The position numbers and the translations under genes are program-made. Under the pieces are notes generated by a model. That model was not told where the DNA came from. It saw only the letters and a program-made list of their open reading frames with translations, and searched no databases. DNA of 64,000 nt, taken from contig NZ_CALMZC010000038.1 in NCBI RefSeq assembly GCF_937873765.1, forward strand, positions 124,001 to 188,000, in the 5' to 3' direction. This document shows positions 38,264-46,866 of this stretch, piece by piece; position 1 is the first letter of the stretch, and each line of letters begins with the position of its first letter. The DNA comes from an uncultured Thiothrix sp. Its GTDB lineage: Bacteria > Pseudomonadota > Gammaproteobacteria > Thiotrichales > Thiotrichaceae.

Positions 38264-38317
38264 AACCAAACCACATTAAATCTATAGACTTCCTGATTGA
38301 TGTGGTTTGGGTTTTTT
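38264..38317 (+). terminator. Rho-independent terminator after the DUF6174 pair
   Basis: An 11-bp perfect stem (CCAAACCACAT / ATGTGGTTTGG) with a 23-base loop, followed directly by G and a run of six T. It lies 15 bp after the second DUF6174 gene. Confidence 0.85.
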
Positions 38318-38466
38318 AAGATTTTTCCATACAGGTAAAATTAGAGCATTCAAGCTTTATAAGTACTCCGCTTGATTTTTTCACCACTAAACCAAAAGTG
38401 CAAATTTGCCTTTTAACATTGGTTGTTCTCTAATCAGGTGGTGTTAAAAAATTAAGGTGTAAAGGT

Positions 38467-41400
38467 TTGAAGTCAGGGGCTAGTCAGTTAATCTCGGGTT
38501 TATACGATCTAATTGTAACAGAAACCCAGCAAAAACGCTTAGAAACACTGGAGTTTAAGCATGTATCCCTTGAGGCACTGGATACTCAGTCTAGTCCTCA
38601 ACGTTTAGCTGATTTAGTCAAACAGCAATTGACTTTAGTTCTTCAGGATTTAGAGGGTAATGATGAAGAAAAGTTAATTCATCAATTGACCCTAGTAAAT
38701 CGTTTACTGATTGAACTACGTACAGTTAACTCCAAAACTACTGATTTAATTGATGTTGTAGCAGAGCCGGCTCGTCTTCTTAAAGGTATTTATCAACAAA
38801 ACACTAAGTATTTAGCTCCAGAATTAGGTCTATCGCAACCTTGGTTATTTACCGCAGGTAAGGATGCACCCGCTTTACTGCATGAGTTACGTCATGAGCT
38901 CGCAAATTGTGATCAGGTTGACATATTGGTCAGCTTCATTACCGTTTCAGGGGTAAGGCGGTTATTCGATATTTTGCAAAGTATTACGGCGATTGACGCA
39001 CACGGACAAGCTCGCACGCAACTACGTATTTTAACAACCACCTACACAGGTGCTACTGACCAAAAAGCCTTGGATGAATTAGCGCGTTTACCAAGTTGTA
39101 TGGTCAAGGTATCCCTAGATGGGCGGCGTACTCGCTTGCATGCTAAAGCTTGGATTTTTAAACGGAAAACTGGCTTTGGTAGCGCCTATGTGGGGAGCGC
39201 TAATTTATCTGGTGCTGCTTTATTAGGCGGTTTAGAGTGGACGACTAAATTTACCGAACATGGACAAGCTGAATTATTTACCCGTGCTCAAGCGCATTTT
39301 GAGACCCTATGGGAAGATGGTGAGTTTCAAGTTTATGATCCACACAATGATGAGCATCGCCAGGCTTTAAAGGCTGCTTTGGCACGTGAGTCTGGTTCTC
39401 AAACACTTATTGCGACACGAACTTTTTTTGATATTCAGCCCAAACCTTATCAGCAAGAAATGCTGGAGCAGTTACAGCATGAACGCGCTCAAGGACGGTT
39501 TAAAAATTTGGTAGTAGCTGCAACAGGCACAGGTAAAACGGTAATTGCTGCCTTTGATTATCGGGTGCTTTGTAATCAACAAGGTGGGAGGCCGCGCTTA
39601 TTATTTGTTGCTCATCGTGAGGAGATTTTAAAACAAGCCTTACGTACTTATCGAGAAGTGCTACGTGATGCAAGCTTTGGTGGTTTATTAGTAGGGGGTC
39701 ATGAGCCAGATTCATTTGAGCATTTATTTGTGACTATTGATAGCTTAACAAGTCGTCAATTAGTCAAGCAGCAGGGTGCTAATTATTGGCACACAGTGGT
39801 GATTGATGAATGCCACCATTTAGTAGCTACGCGTTTTGATCATTTTGTAAAATCCATTCAACCCGCGATTTTATTAGGCTTAACAGCCACGCCTGAGCGT
39901 AGCGACGGTCAACCAATTTTAAGTTATTTCGATAAACGCCCCGATGGTAACCCTGCTGTTGAATTGCGTTTGTGGCAAGCGCTTGATTTACAAATACTTA
40001 CCCCATTTGAATATTTTGCTTGTGATGATCAAACTGATTTTACCCAAGTGCCTTGGCAGCAAACAGGAGAACTTAAAGCCCTAAATAATTTAGTCACGGG
40101 TAATGATGTGCGGGCACGGTTGATCATCAACGAATGGCGACGCTTAACCGCTAATCCTCGTACCTGTAAAGCTTTAGTGTTTTGTGTGTCGATTGTTCAC
40201 GCCGAATTTATGACAGCTAAATTCAATGCGGCGGGTCTACCTGCTGAGTGTATTGTCAGTAGCACAACGTCCGAGCAGCGTCGTACCGCTCCACAACGTT
40301 TAGCTAGTGGTGAGTTGTGTGCTTTAGTAACCGTTGATTTATATAACGAAGGTGTTGATTTACCTTTGGTTGATACATTGCTGTTATTAAGACCTACGCA
40401 AAGTTCGGTGGTATTCCAACAGCAAATTGGACGCGGTTTGCGATTGGCTCCAGGTAAAGAAACCTGCCTAGTGCTAGATTTTGTAGGTCAGCATCGCAAA
40501 GAGTTTCGCTTTGATAAGCTGCTAAGTAGCCTTACTGGGCAGACACGGTATGAATTAAAGAAGTCAGTAGAAAATGGTTTTGCCAGTTTGCCTGCTGGTT
40601 GCCATATTCAATTACATAAACATGCGCGCGAGCAAATTCTACAAAGCTTACGAGCCTTAACCCAACAAAGTTGGCGTCATCTTATTCGTGAGTTACAAGC
40701 CTTTGTGGTTTTGCATAGTTGCAAACAGCTTGCCTTAGCTGAGTTTTTACATGAGCAAATGATTGATGTTGATGAGATTTATCGGGAAATTAAACCAAGT
40801 GGTTGGGTAAGCTTAAAACGTGATGCGGGTTTTCTAACCGACGCTGAAATTACAGAAGAAGCGTATTTCAGCCAGAATTTCCGGTATTTGCTACATATTG
40901 ATGATCCAGTGCAATTAGCTTTATTGCAGCGTGTAGCAAAAGAGCAAGGGATTTACCAGATTAACTCAACAGAGGAAAGATTACGTCTACAAATGCTGGC
41001 TTATCAAGTGGATGGACAGCAAACGCGAATTGGTAGTTATGAGCAATTCTTGGCACGTTTACAAGTGAATCCTAGTAGCTGTTTTGAGTTAGCCGAGTTG
41101 GCTGAGCTACTACAAGCAAAAAGTGTTGTGCAGTACCAAACTATTGGAGGCTTGGGTGATTTACCGCTTTGTCTACATGCAGCCTATAGTGTGCGCGAGA
41201 TTTTGACTGCAGTCGGCTGGTTAACGGCTGAGAAACGTCCACCATTTCAAGCAGGTGTATTAGCTCTACCTGAGCGTAAAACAGAACTGCACTTTGTAAC
41301 CCTGGATAAGTCTAGCGGTTATCATGCCAGTATTGCTTATCACGATTACGCAATTAGCCGTGAATTATTTCATTGGCAAACCCAAAATAGTGTTGGCATT

Positions 41401-41616
41401 AATACTAAAACGGGTCGGCGCTATCTGGAAAGCCCAGAAAACGGCTGGTCGTTTCAATTGTTTGTTCGCCGCAATAAGTTCAGTGCCTACCGAGCTTGTG
41501 GCGCGGTAATTTTAGAGGAAATTACAGGCGAAAAACCGATGAACATTCGCAGCCGATTACAAACGCCTTTATCTCTTAGGCTATTTAGAGAGTTTAGTGT
41601 GTTGGGAGCGAGCTAG
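38467..41616 (+). CDS. PLD nuclease-SF2 helicase-DUF3427 protein
   Basis: A 1049-residue nucleic acid enzyme. The N-terminal phospholipase D-like nuclease domain has the HxK motif in LHAKAWIF near residue 224 and SANLSG. The superfamily 2 helicase core follows: Walker A ATGTGKT near 351, DECH near 446, TATPERSDG near 475 and QQIGRGLRLAPG near 657. The C-terminal 150 residues match DUF3427. The start is TTG, with TAAGGTG nine bases upstream. Similar PLD-helicase fusions occur in anti-phage loci. It stands just outside the repeat-bounded island, and its stop overlaps the convergent small gene by 4 bp. Confidence 0.85.
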   Translation: MKSGASQLISGLYDLIVTETQQKRLETLEFKHVSLEALDTQSSPQRLADLVKQQLTLVLQDLEGNDEEKLIHQLTLVNRLLIELRTVNSKTTDLIDVVAEPARLLKGIYQQNTKYLAPELGLSQPWLFTAGKDAPALLHELRHELANCDQVDILVSFITVSGVRRLFDILQSITAIDAHGQARTQLRILTTTYTGATDQKALDELARLPSCMVKVSLDGRRTRLHAKAWIFKRKTGFGSAYVGSANLSGAALLGGLEWTTKFTEHGQAELFTRAQAHFETLWEDGEFQVYDPHNDEHRQALKAALARESGSQTLIATRTFFDIQPKPYQQEMLEQLQHERAQGRFKNLVVAATGTGKTVIAAFDYRVLCNQQGGRPRLLFVAHREEILKQALRTYREVLRDASFGGLLVGGHEPDSFEHLFVTIDSLTSRQLVKQQGANYWHTVVIDECHHLVATRFDHFVKSIQPAILLGLTATPERSDGQPILSYFDKRPDGNPAVELRLWQALDLQILTPFEYFACDDQTDFTQVPWQQTGELKALNNLVTGNDVRARLIINEWRRLTANPRTCKALVFCVSIVHAEFMTAKFNAAGLPAECIVSSTTSEQRRTAPQRLASGELCALVTVDLYNEGVDLPLVDTLLLLRPTQSSVVFQQQIGRGLRLAPGKETCLVLDFVGQHRKEFRFDKLLSSLTGQTRYELKKSVENGFASLPAGCHIQLHKHAREQILQSLRALTQQSWRHLIRELQAFVVLHSCKQLALAEFLHEQMIDVDEIYREIKPSGWVSLKRDAGFLTDAEITEEAYFSQNFRYLLHIDDPVQLALLQRVAKEQGIYQINSTEERLRLQMLAYQVDGQQTRIGSYEQFLARLQVNPSSCFELAELAELLQAKSVVQYQTIGGLGDLPLCLHAAYSVREILTAVGWLTAEKRPPFQAGVLALPERKTELHFVTLDKSSGYHASIAYHDYAISRELFHWQTQNSVGINTKTGRRYLESPENGWSFQLFVRRNKFSAYRACGAVILEEITGEKPMNIRSRLQTPLSLRLFREFSVLGAS

Positions 41617-41930
41617 TTCTGATCTAAGGCGTAACTTAAAACCTCCCAATTAATCCCGATATTGGCATCGTGAGCATGATCAATTTGGTTGAAAATTTGG
41701 CGTGATTTATCACGCTCCAAACTTTGTTTAACAATAGCTTCTAAGTCTTCTTGTAACCAGATACTGGCAACCATTGGTTCATCAGCGCCCAAGTTGCTGA
41801 CATATTGGGCTAAGCGCTCTAAATAATAAGCTGCATTGCCCGCTTGCTTAGCCTCAGGCGTGAAACCAAGCGTGGTTAATAATTGATCCAACTGCTGCTT
41901 AAGTAAAAGTTGAATATTGGCCTCTTCCAT
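41613..41930 (-). CDS. Small conserved-looking protein, orphaned end of the lut operon
   Basis: A 105-residue acidic helical protein that I do not recognise. Its ATG lies 10 bp after the stop of the truncated lutC copy and on the same strand. Before the island entered, it was probably the fourth cistron after lutC. It is now 13.9 kb from the intact lutABC genes and lacks a visible Shine-Dalgarno or promoter of its own. Whether it is still expressed is open. Confidence 0.55.
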   Translation of the reverse strand: MEEANIQLLLKQQLDQLLTTLGFTPEAKQAGNAAYYLERLAQYVSNLGADEPMVASIWLQEDLEAIVKQSLERDKSRQIFNQIDHAHDANIGINWEVLSYALDQN

Positions 41931-41940
41931 AATGCACGAC

Positions 41941-42135
41941 TCATACTAAAACGACGACCAACTCCCTAGGACCATGCACCCCATGCGCTAATACTTGCGC
42001 AATATCCGCCGAGCGTGAAGGCCCCGAAATTAACAGCGCATTGGTAGGCAAACCTTGCTCCAACCAAGCTTGGGTTTTTACCGCTTCGGCAAACGTTGTA
42101 TATAGCTTGTCCGTGTCCAAAATCGCAATATGAAT
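41941..42135 (-). pseudogene. Detached 3' end of lutC (left island repeat)
   Basis: Reads in frame as the last 64 codons of LutC plus a TGA stop, ending in ELVVVLV like the intact gene. It matches 55841-56035 with 16 mismatches in 195 bp by my count (about 92%). The 45 bp nearest the island (42091-42135) are identical. Many differences are silent, so both copies evolved as real gene ends. I interpret it as the displaced native end of lutC, now without a start. Confidence 0.85.
41941..42135. repeat. Left direct repeat (att-like) of the defence island
   Basis: Direct copy of 55841-56035 in the same orientation, exactly 13,900 bp away. The inner 45 bp are identical and end abruptly at the island boundary (42135/42136), as expected if recombination took place inside this core. 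Confidence 0.85.
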
Positions 42136-42244
42136 AGATAGTGCTAATCAAGTTAGAATATATCTAAGTGAAACTGATAAAGTATAAGAATTTTGGCGAA
42201 CTGCTTCGCAAAACTGTGGCTATCAACGATAAGGAGTTTTCCCC

Positions 42245-45200
42245 ATGCAGTCCATTCTGGCTACCTGCACCCCACGTCCAGACATTATTGCAGGGTCATT
42301 TAACCCGGAAATTTTCACCGCATCACTTAGTCAGGTCATGGAAGCCTATCAATGGAGACACAGTAGCACTGACACGCTTTATACCGATGCGGAACTCTTT
42401 TTTCGAGAAGCTACTTTCCCCACGGAAGGCTTGCGTCGAGTCATCGGCGATGTATTCGGGCGCTTAGCGGGCGACAACAGCTTACCCGCTATCCACCGTC
42501 TGGAAACAGGCTTTGGGGGTGGCAAAACCCATACGCTGATTTCCCTTGTGCATTTGGCGTACAGGGGGCGAAGCATTGCGGATGCCACGCGGGAGGTGAT
42601 TAGTAGCGACTTGTTGCAACCCGAAGGGGCAATTGCGGTGGTAGGCATTGCTTGCGATGAAATGCCGGTGATTGAACCCAGCGGTGAGCAAATCCTGCCG
42701 TATACCCTGTGGGGCGAGATCGCTTTACGGCTCGCGGGCGAAGGTTTCTACCGCCATAACCTCAAAGAAGTCACCTCGACGGCATTTCCCGGCAAGTATT
42801 TTCTGGAGCGGCTGTTTGTGGGGCGTAGAGTCCTGATCATGCTGGACGAACTTGCCCAATACGCGACCCGTTACGAAGCAGCCCATTTAGGCGGTGGTGA
42901 GCAGCTTGGCGCGTTCCTGATGGCGTTGTTAGGTTATGCCCGCACTCATGCCGATATTGCAGTAGTTGTCACGCTCGCCAGCCAACAGGACGCATTCCGG
43001 CAGCAAACAGGAATGCTAGCGGGCATCTTGAGCCAAACATTAGGCAGAAAAGTCGATCAAGATGAGGCCGAAGCGTTAGCCCAAAAAGCAGGTAATACCA
43101 TCCTCAGTGTCGTCTCCCGTGATGCCACCTCAACAGTTCCTGTCCGTGCCGCCGAAATTTCACGGGTGTTAGCACGACGTTTGTTTACCCACATTGACAC
43201 GCAAGCGGCAACACAAACCGCGCAAAGTTACATGGCGATGTACCAGAAAAGTGGTGCGCAATTGCCTGAGCAAGCCAACCGTGCCGATTTTGCACAGGTG
43301 ATTGTCAATAACTACCCCTTCCACCCCAGCTTTATCCGCTTTTTGACTGACAAGCTAGCGACTGCACCTAACTTTCACGGCACTCGTGGCGTATTGCGTG
43401 TCTTGGCGATGGCTATCCGCAGTTTGTGGCAAACGAAACGCGCATTGCCTTTGATCCACACTAGCCATTTGGCATTAGCCAACCCACAAGTGGCGGATGA
43501 ATTGATCGGTCGCACAGGTGCAAGTGATCTGATGGCGGTTTTGAATGCTGATGTGGGTGGGGCAGACAGTGGCAATCTGGATTTGGGGGTGGCTGTAGCG
43601 CAGATGCTGGATCGGCGTAATCCGCATCCTGATGGTTTGCCCCTCTATGAATGGGCATGGAAAGTGGTATTCCTGCATAGCTTGGTGGGGCGCACCGATG
43701 GTTTGGCTTCTAATGTGTTCGGGGTTACGCTATCGGAAGCCCTGTTTGAAACTGCGATGCCGAACATGACACCGCCGCAAGTCGAAACGGCGTTAAAAGC
43801 GATTACTACTGAAGCGTATTATCTGCGGGATAAAGAGGGGCGTTATTTTGCCCACACTGACCCAACAGAAGCGCGAATTGTCAGCACCATCAAACAAGGT
43901 TTGAATGCTGAGGACATCAGTGAACATCTCAATACCGTCAGCCGCAAAGTGGTCAGCCATCACAGCCAAACCTTCAAAGTGGCTCAGGATGTGGCAACAC
44001 CACAGGATATTGCCGACAAACAAGACATTCCTGTTTTGGCACTGATTCGGTTAGATGCCAAGCGTATTGATGCCGAACAAATGATTATTTCTTGCGGTGA
44101 TGGCAAACCACGCATCCAGCAAAATTATGTTTTTCTGCTCGTGCCAGACTGTGTGCAAGTGGAAGGCGAGGTCTGGGGTATTGACCGCAATCAGAATGCA
44201 CGCCGCCGTATGGAGCGCTTGGAAGACATCGCCCGCACCGTGATTGCCATGCGTAAACTGGAACAACGCCCGGAAAATTACGGCATGACCGCCGCTAAGT
44301 TACTCGAGAGTGGTTTCAAGGATTCCTTGCGCAAGCGTGAAATGGATATGCAAATCGCTGTTTCGCAAGCCTACGATGCCATTTATTTTCCCGGTGCATC
44401 TGGTGCAATGACCAAGAAAACTATCAAACAGGCCGGGGGTGAAGGGGGGGCTGCTGTTGATGCGGAGATACTGCGGGTCTTGTCCGATGAGGGTGAGCTG
44501 ATTACCCAAGAGAAATCCGCTACCCATGAGATTCTCCTGCAACTGGCACAGTTTTTCTTTAATCTGGGGCAAACCCCCTCCGTGCAACAAATCCGTGAGC
44601 AGTTTGCGCAAAACCGTCGCTGGCCTATCCTCGAAAATCGCAATGTGTTGGGAAGCATCTTGCGGGCTGGGGTGGAAAAGGGGCATTGGTGTCTGTTCCG
44701 TTTTGAGAGTAGCGAAGCCTCCAAGCCGGAACATTTCCATAGTCGTGATACCGGCACACTGCCGATGGATGTGGATTGGCAGCAAACTGGCTGGAAGCTG
44801 GTATCCATGCCGGGTGCATTGCAGCGTGGCTGGAATCCAGAGGCCGAACCAGACCCGCAACAGGTAGAAACATGGGTGAGTGATGCCATCAGACAACAGC
44901 AACACACGACGGTGGCCGCACTGGTGGCAGCCGTCAAACAACAACATGGCGCGATGCAGGATAAGACGGTACTGGATGCGGTCGATCACGTGATTCAGAA
45001 AGGCAAAGCTTACACCTACCGTGACTTTGAGGGGGGCGGTATTGGTGAGGAAAAGCCGGAATTGCTGACGGGGGCGCAAACTTACTTCCATAAAGTACAT
45101 CCAGAAGACCACCTCATTACGCCTGCCGCCGCCTCTGAAAAAGGTTGGGTGGAAGCAGAAAGCCGCTGCTTCACGCTGACCAGTACCGCACTCGCTCAAA

Positions 45201-45478
45201 CTTTGCATCAGAACCTTGGTCGCCTTGGGTCACTTTATAGCCGAGGTGCTAGCACCAAAGTGGATATACTACGCTTGTTTAACCTCAAGCTCTCTCAAGG
45301 TGGCAGTTTGAATATCGACTTGGTGAATGTGTCGCCCAAGGAGATGAAAGAGCTGACGGAATTATTTGAAGTATTAGCTAATGTCACCCGGCTGGGGCAA
45401 GACACCCAAGCACAAGTGGACATTCACGAACCACCGGAGACTTGCGCTTTTATGGATTTGATTAAGCAGGCGAAATGA
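42245..45478 (+). CDS. DUF499 family ATPase of an anti-phage system
   Basis: A 1077-residue P-loop ATPase of the DUF499 family. Walker A is GFGGGKTH near residue 88, and Walker B is VLIMLDELAQY near residue 199. Such proteins occur next to DUF1156 methyltransferases and PLD-helicases in anti-phage loci (the Hma arrangement). AAGGAG stands seven bases before the ATG. The stop overlaps the next start as ATGA, so the 201-residue gene is translationally coupled. It is first in the island, reading away from the left repeat. Confidence 0.88.
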   Translation: MQSILATCTPRPDIIAGSFNPEIFTASLSQVMEAYQWRHSSTDTLYTDAELFFREATFPTEGLRRVIGDVFGRLAGDNSLPAIHRLETGFGGGKTHTLISLVHLAYRGRSIADATREVISSDLLQPEGAIAVVGIACDEMPVIEPSGEQILPYTLWGEIALRLAGEGFYRHNLKEVTSTAFPGKYFLERLFVGRRVLIMLDELAQYATRYEAAHLGGGEQLGAFLMALLGYARTHADIAVVVTLASQQDAFRQQTGMLAGILSQTLGRKVDQDEAEALAQKAGNTILSVVSRDATSTVPVRAAEISRVLARRLFTHIDTQAATQTAQSYMAMYQKSGAQLPEQANRADFAQVIVNNYPFHPSFIRFLTDKLATAPNFHGTRGVLRVLAMAIRSLWQTKRALPLIHTSHLALANPQVADELIGRTGASDLMAVLNADVGGADSGNLDLGVAVAQMLDRRNPHPDGLPLYEWAWKVVFLHSLVGRTDGLASNVFGVTLSEALFETAMPNMTPPQVETALKAITTEAYYLRDKEGRYFAHTDPTEARIVSTIKQGLNAEDISEHLNTVSRKVVSHHSQTFKVAQDVATPQDIADKQDIPVLALIRLDAKRIDAEQMIISCGDGKPRIQQNYVFLLVPDCVQVEGEVWGIDRNQNARRRMERLEDIARTVIAMRKLEQRPENYGMTAAKLLESGFKDSLRKREMDMQIAVSQAYDAIYFPGASGAMTKKTIKQAGGEGGAAVDAEILRVLSDEGELITQEKSATHEILLQLAQFFFNLGQTPSVQQIREQFAQNRRWPILENRNVLGSILRAGVEKGHWCLFRFESSEASKPEHFHSRDTGTLPMDVDWQQTGWKLVSMPGALQRGWNPEAEPDPQQVETWVSDAIRQQQHTTVAALVAAVKQQHGAMQDKTVLDAVDHVIQKGKAYTYRDFEGGGIGEEKPELLTGAQTYFHKVHPEDHLITPAAASEKGWVEAESRCFTLTSTALAQTLHQNLGRLGSLYSRGASTKVDILRLFNLKLSQGGSLNIDLVNVSPKEMKELTELFEVLANVTRLGQDTQAQVDIHEPPETCAFMDLIKQAK

Positions 45479-46080
45479 GCAAGAAGAAATCTGAAAAACT
45501 GGCAGTTGCCGAATTGTTCGAGCAACGCCTGAAAAACCGTTGGCGCAAAGCCCCGTTTGTGTTGCGCTTGACCGAGTGGGCGGATTACCCCGGCACTGTG
45601 GTTGTTATCAAGGAACGGCTGGAACGCGAACAAACTGCTGAAGATGACAGCACCCGCAAAAGCCGCAGCTTGAAAGATCGTGGCTATATCTACGGTGAAA
45701 ACCTGAAGCGTCTGACCCCTGTGTTGCGGCGCATGTTAGAACCCGTGTGTGATGAAGCAGGTATTCCCTTGGATTTGCAACGTTTCTTCACCCAAGAAGG
45801 CTTGCAACTGCGCGATAACCTGCCGCTGGATGAAGAGTCTGGTGCGAAACTGGCTTTATTGTTTCGCCTGCAAGAGCGGGTGACAAACCCGGATCGGGTG
45901 GAACTGATGGCACGGCGGATTATGCGCTTTAGTCGTGAAGAAGCAGCGTACTGGCTTTCGCGTACCACCAGCTTCAGTGCCGATGCCAATCGTTGGGCGA
46001 TTACCGGCTTGCGCATTATGCTAGCGGGGCATGGCAATCAGGACGCAGGCATTGAGCGTATGTTGGAAAAACTGCGGTGA
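45475..46080 (+). CDS. Small partner of the DUF499 ATPase
   Basis: A 201-residue charged protein. It has a basic N-terminus, the segment FVLRLTEWADYPGTVVVIKE near residue 28, and a helical C-terminal half ending in LRIMLAGHGNQ. It occupies the place where small DUF-type partners (such as DUF3780 proteins) are found in DUF499/DUF1156 loci, but I cannot assign it to a named family with certainty. The ATG overlaps the DUF499 stop. A hairpin follows at 46090. Confidence 0.65.
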   Translation: MSKKKSEKLAVAELFEQRLKNRWRKAPFVLRLTEWADYPGTVVVIKERLEREQTAEDDSTRKSRSLKDRGYIYGENLKRLTPVLRRMLEPVCDEAGIPLDLQRFFTQEGLQLRDNLPLDEESGAKLALLFRLQERVTNPDRVELMARRIMRFSREEAAYWLSRTTSFSADANRWAITGLRIMLAGHGNQDAGIERMLEKLR

Positions 46081-46089
46081 TCAAATAAA

Positions 46090-46114
46090 AATGCCCGCAT
46101 AGTGCGCGGGCATT
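46090..46114. terminator. Hairpin terminator after the DUF499 pair
   Basis: A 9-bp perfect stem (AATGCCCGC / GCGGGCATT) with a 7-base loop, 9 bp after the stop. The T-rich tract is on the minus-strand exit side (AAATAAAA on plus), so plus-strand termination would be weaker. It separates the DUF499 unit from the promoter copies downstream. Confidence 0.6.
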
Positions 46115-46237
46115 GAAACAGGTGCAGACTCTGAGTTCGAGTATCCCACCCATTCGGGCTGTCCACTAGTACAGTAGCCTCTACTAACCTCACGCTTGTC
46201 CGCCAGCATAGTGTAGCTATGATTGCACAAAATCACC

Positions 46238-46266
46238 TTGAAAATGTTTAACCAAGTCTGTATAGG
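46238..46266 (+). promoter_or_regulatory. Promoter copy 1 (before darG remnant)
   Basis: TTGAAA, a 17-base spacer and TATAGG, a good sigma-70 match. It lies in a 46-bp sequence (46224-46269) that is repeated at 46791-46836 with two mismatches. Confidence 0.7.
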
Positions 46267-46301
46267 CTTAGTGTATTGTTTGCCTTCTTGTAAGGATTCC
46301 G

Positions 46302-46730
46302 ATGACTAATATCCACATGACCCCCGGACGTGCCGCCCTTGTAGGGTTAATGAATCGCTATCTTGACGGCCTGCTTGACCCGTTTGTGACGCTGCTGGAG
46401 GTCCACAAGCTCATGTATTTTATGCAGGAAGTGGGTGAGCCGCTGCGTTTGCGTTACAAGAAAGCACCTTACGGACCTTATGCAGAAAACTTGCGCCATG
46501 TCCTGAATGAGATTGAAGGGCATCTGATTTCAGGTTATGCCGATGGGGGTTTGAATCTCCCTTTGGCTTGGAGTTATTGGCAACCGTCCATTGGGTGGTG
46601 AAACATGAGGGTGTGCAGTCACCGGATGCGGTGGTGCGTTACGTCCACAACTGGAATGACCACAAAAAACAATTTACCCCGCGCCAGATTGGTATTGCCC
46701 TGAATACCTTGCAACAAAAAAATTGGCTGT
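46302..46730 (+). pseudogene. darG C-terminal remnant with internal deletion and frameshift
   Basis: The first 88 codons read MTNIHMTPGRAALVGLMNRY, then a segment with LLEVHKLMYFMQEVGEPLRL and YGPYAENLRHVLNEIEGHLI. This is what I know from the part of DarG (DNA ADP-ribosylation antitoxin) after the macro domain. After SGYADGG (to about 46550) the frame breaks, and the next frame continues FESPFGLELLATVHWVV to a QQKNWL stop at 46730, the expected C-terminus. The macro domain and about 40 middle residues are gone, and there is no darT. An intact 99-residue frame ends at 46601, so a short product is possible. Confidence 0.6.
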
Positions 46731-46804
46731 AGCCTTGTTCTTGCTCCTCCCCTGACAAGGGAGGCTCGGAGGGATTTCTCCTGAAATCCTTGCACAAATT
46801 CACC

Positions 46805-46833
46805 TTGAAAATGTTTAACCAAGTCTGTATAGA
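46805..46833 (+). promoter_or_regulatory. Promoter copy 2 (before the DUF1156 methyltransferase)
   Basis: TTGAAA, an identical 17-base spacer and TATAGA, within a 46-bp near-duplicate of 46224-46269. It starts 62 bp before the methyltransferase ATG and probably drives the methyltransferase. Confidence 0.75.
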
Positions 46834-46866
46834 CTTGCCCCATTGTTGACCTCCCAAAGGATTCCC

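Noticed and set aside
41966..42151. 61-residue minus-strand frame spanning the left repeat
   Set aside because: It is a wrong-frame reading of the lutC remnant. The correct frame gives the LutC C-terminus.
42136..42244. Integrase gene or tRNA at the island edge
   Set aside because: The 109 bp before the DUF499 gene hold no reading frame or cloverleaf, and no island gene has tyrosine or serine recombinase motifs.
44300..45208. 302-residue open frame on the minus strand inside the DUF499 gene
   Set aside because: It lies wholly antisense to a well supported gene, has no family resemblance and a His/Cys/Leu-rich composition typical of shadow frames in GC-rich sequence.
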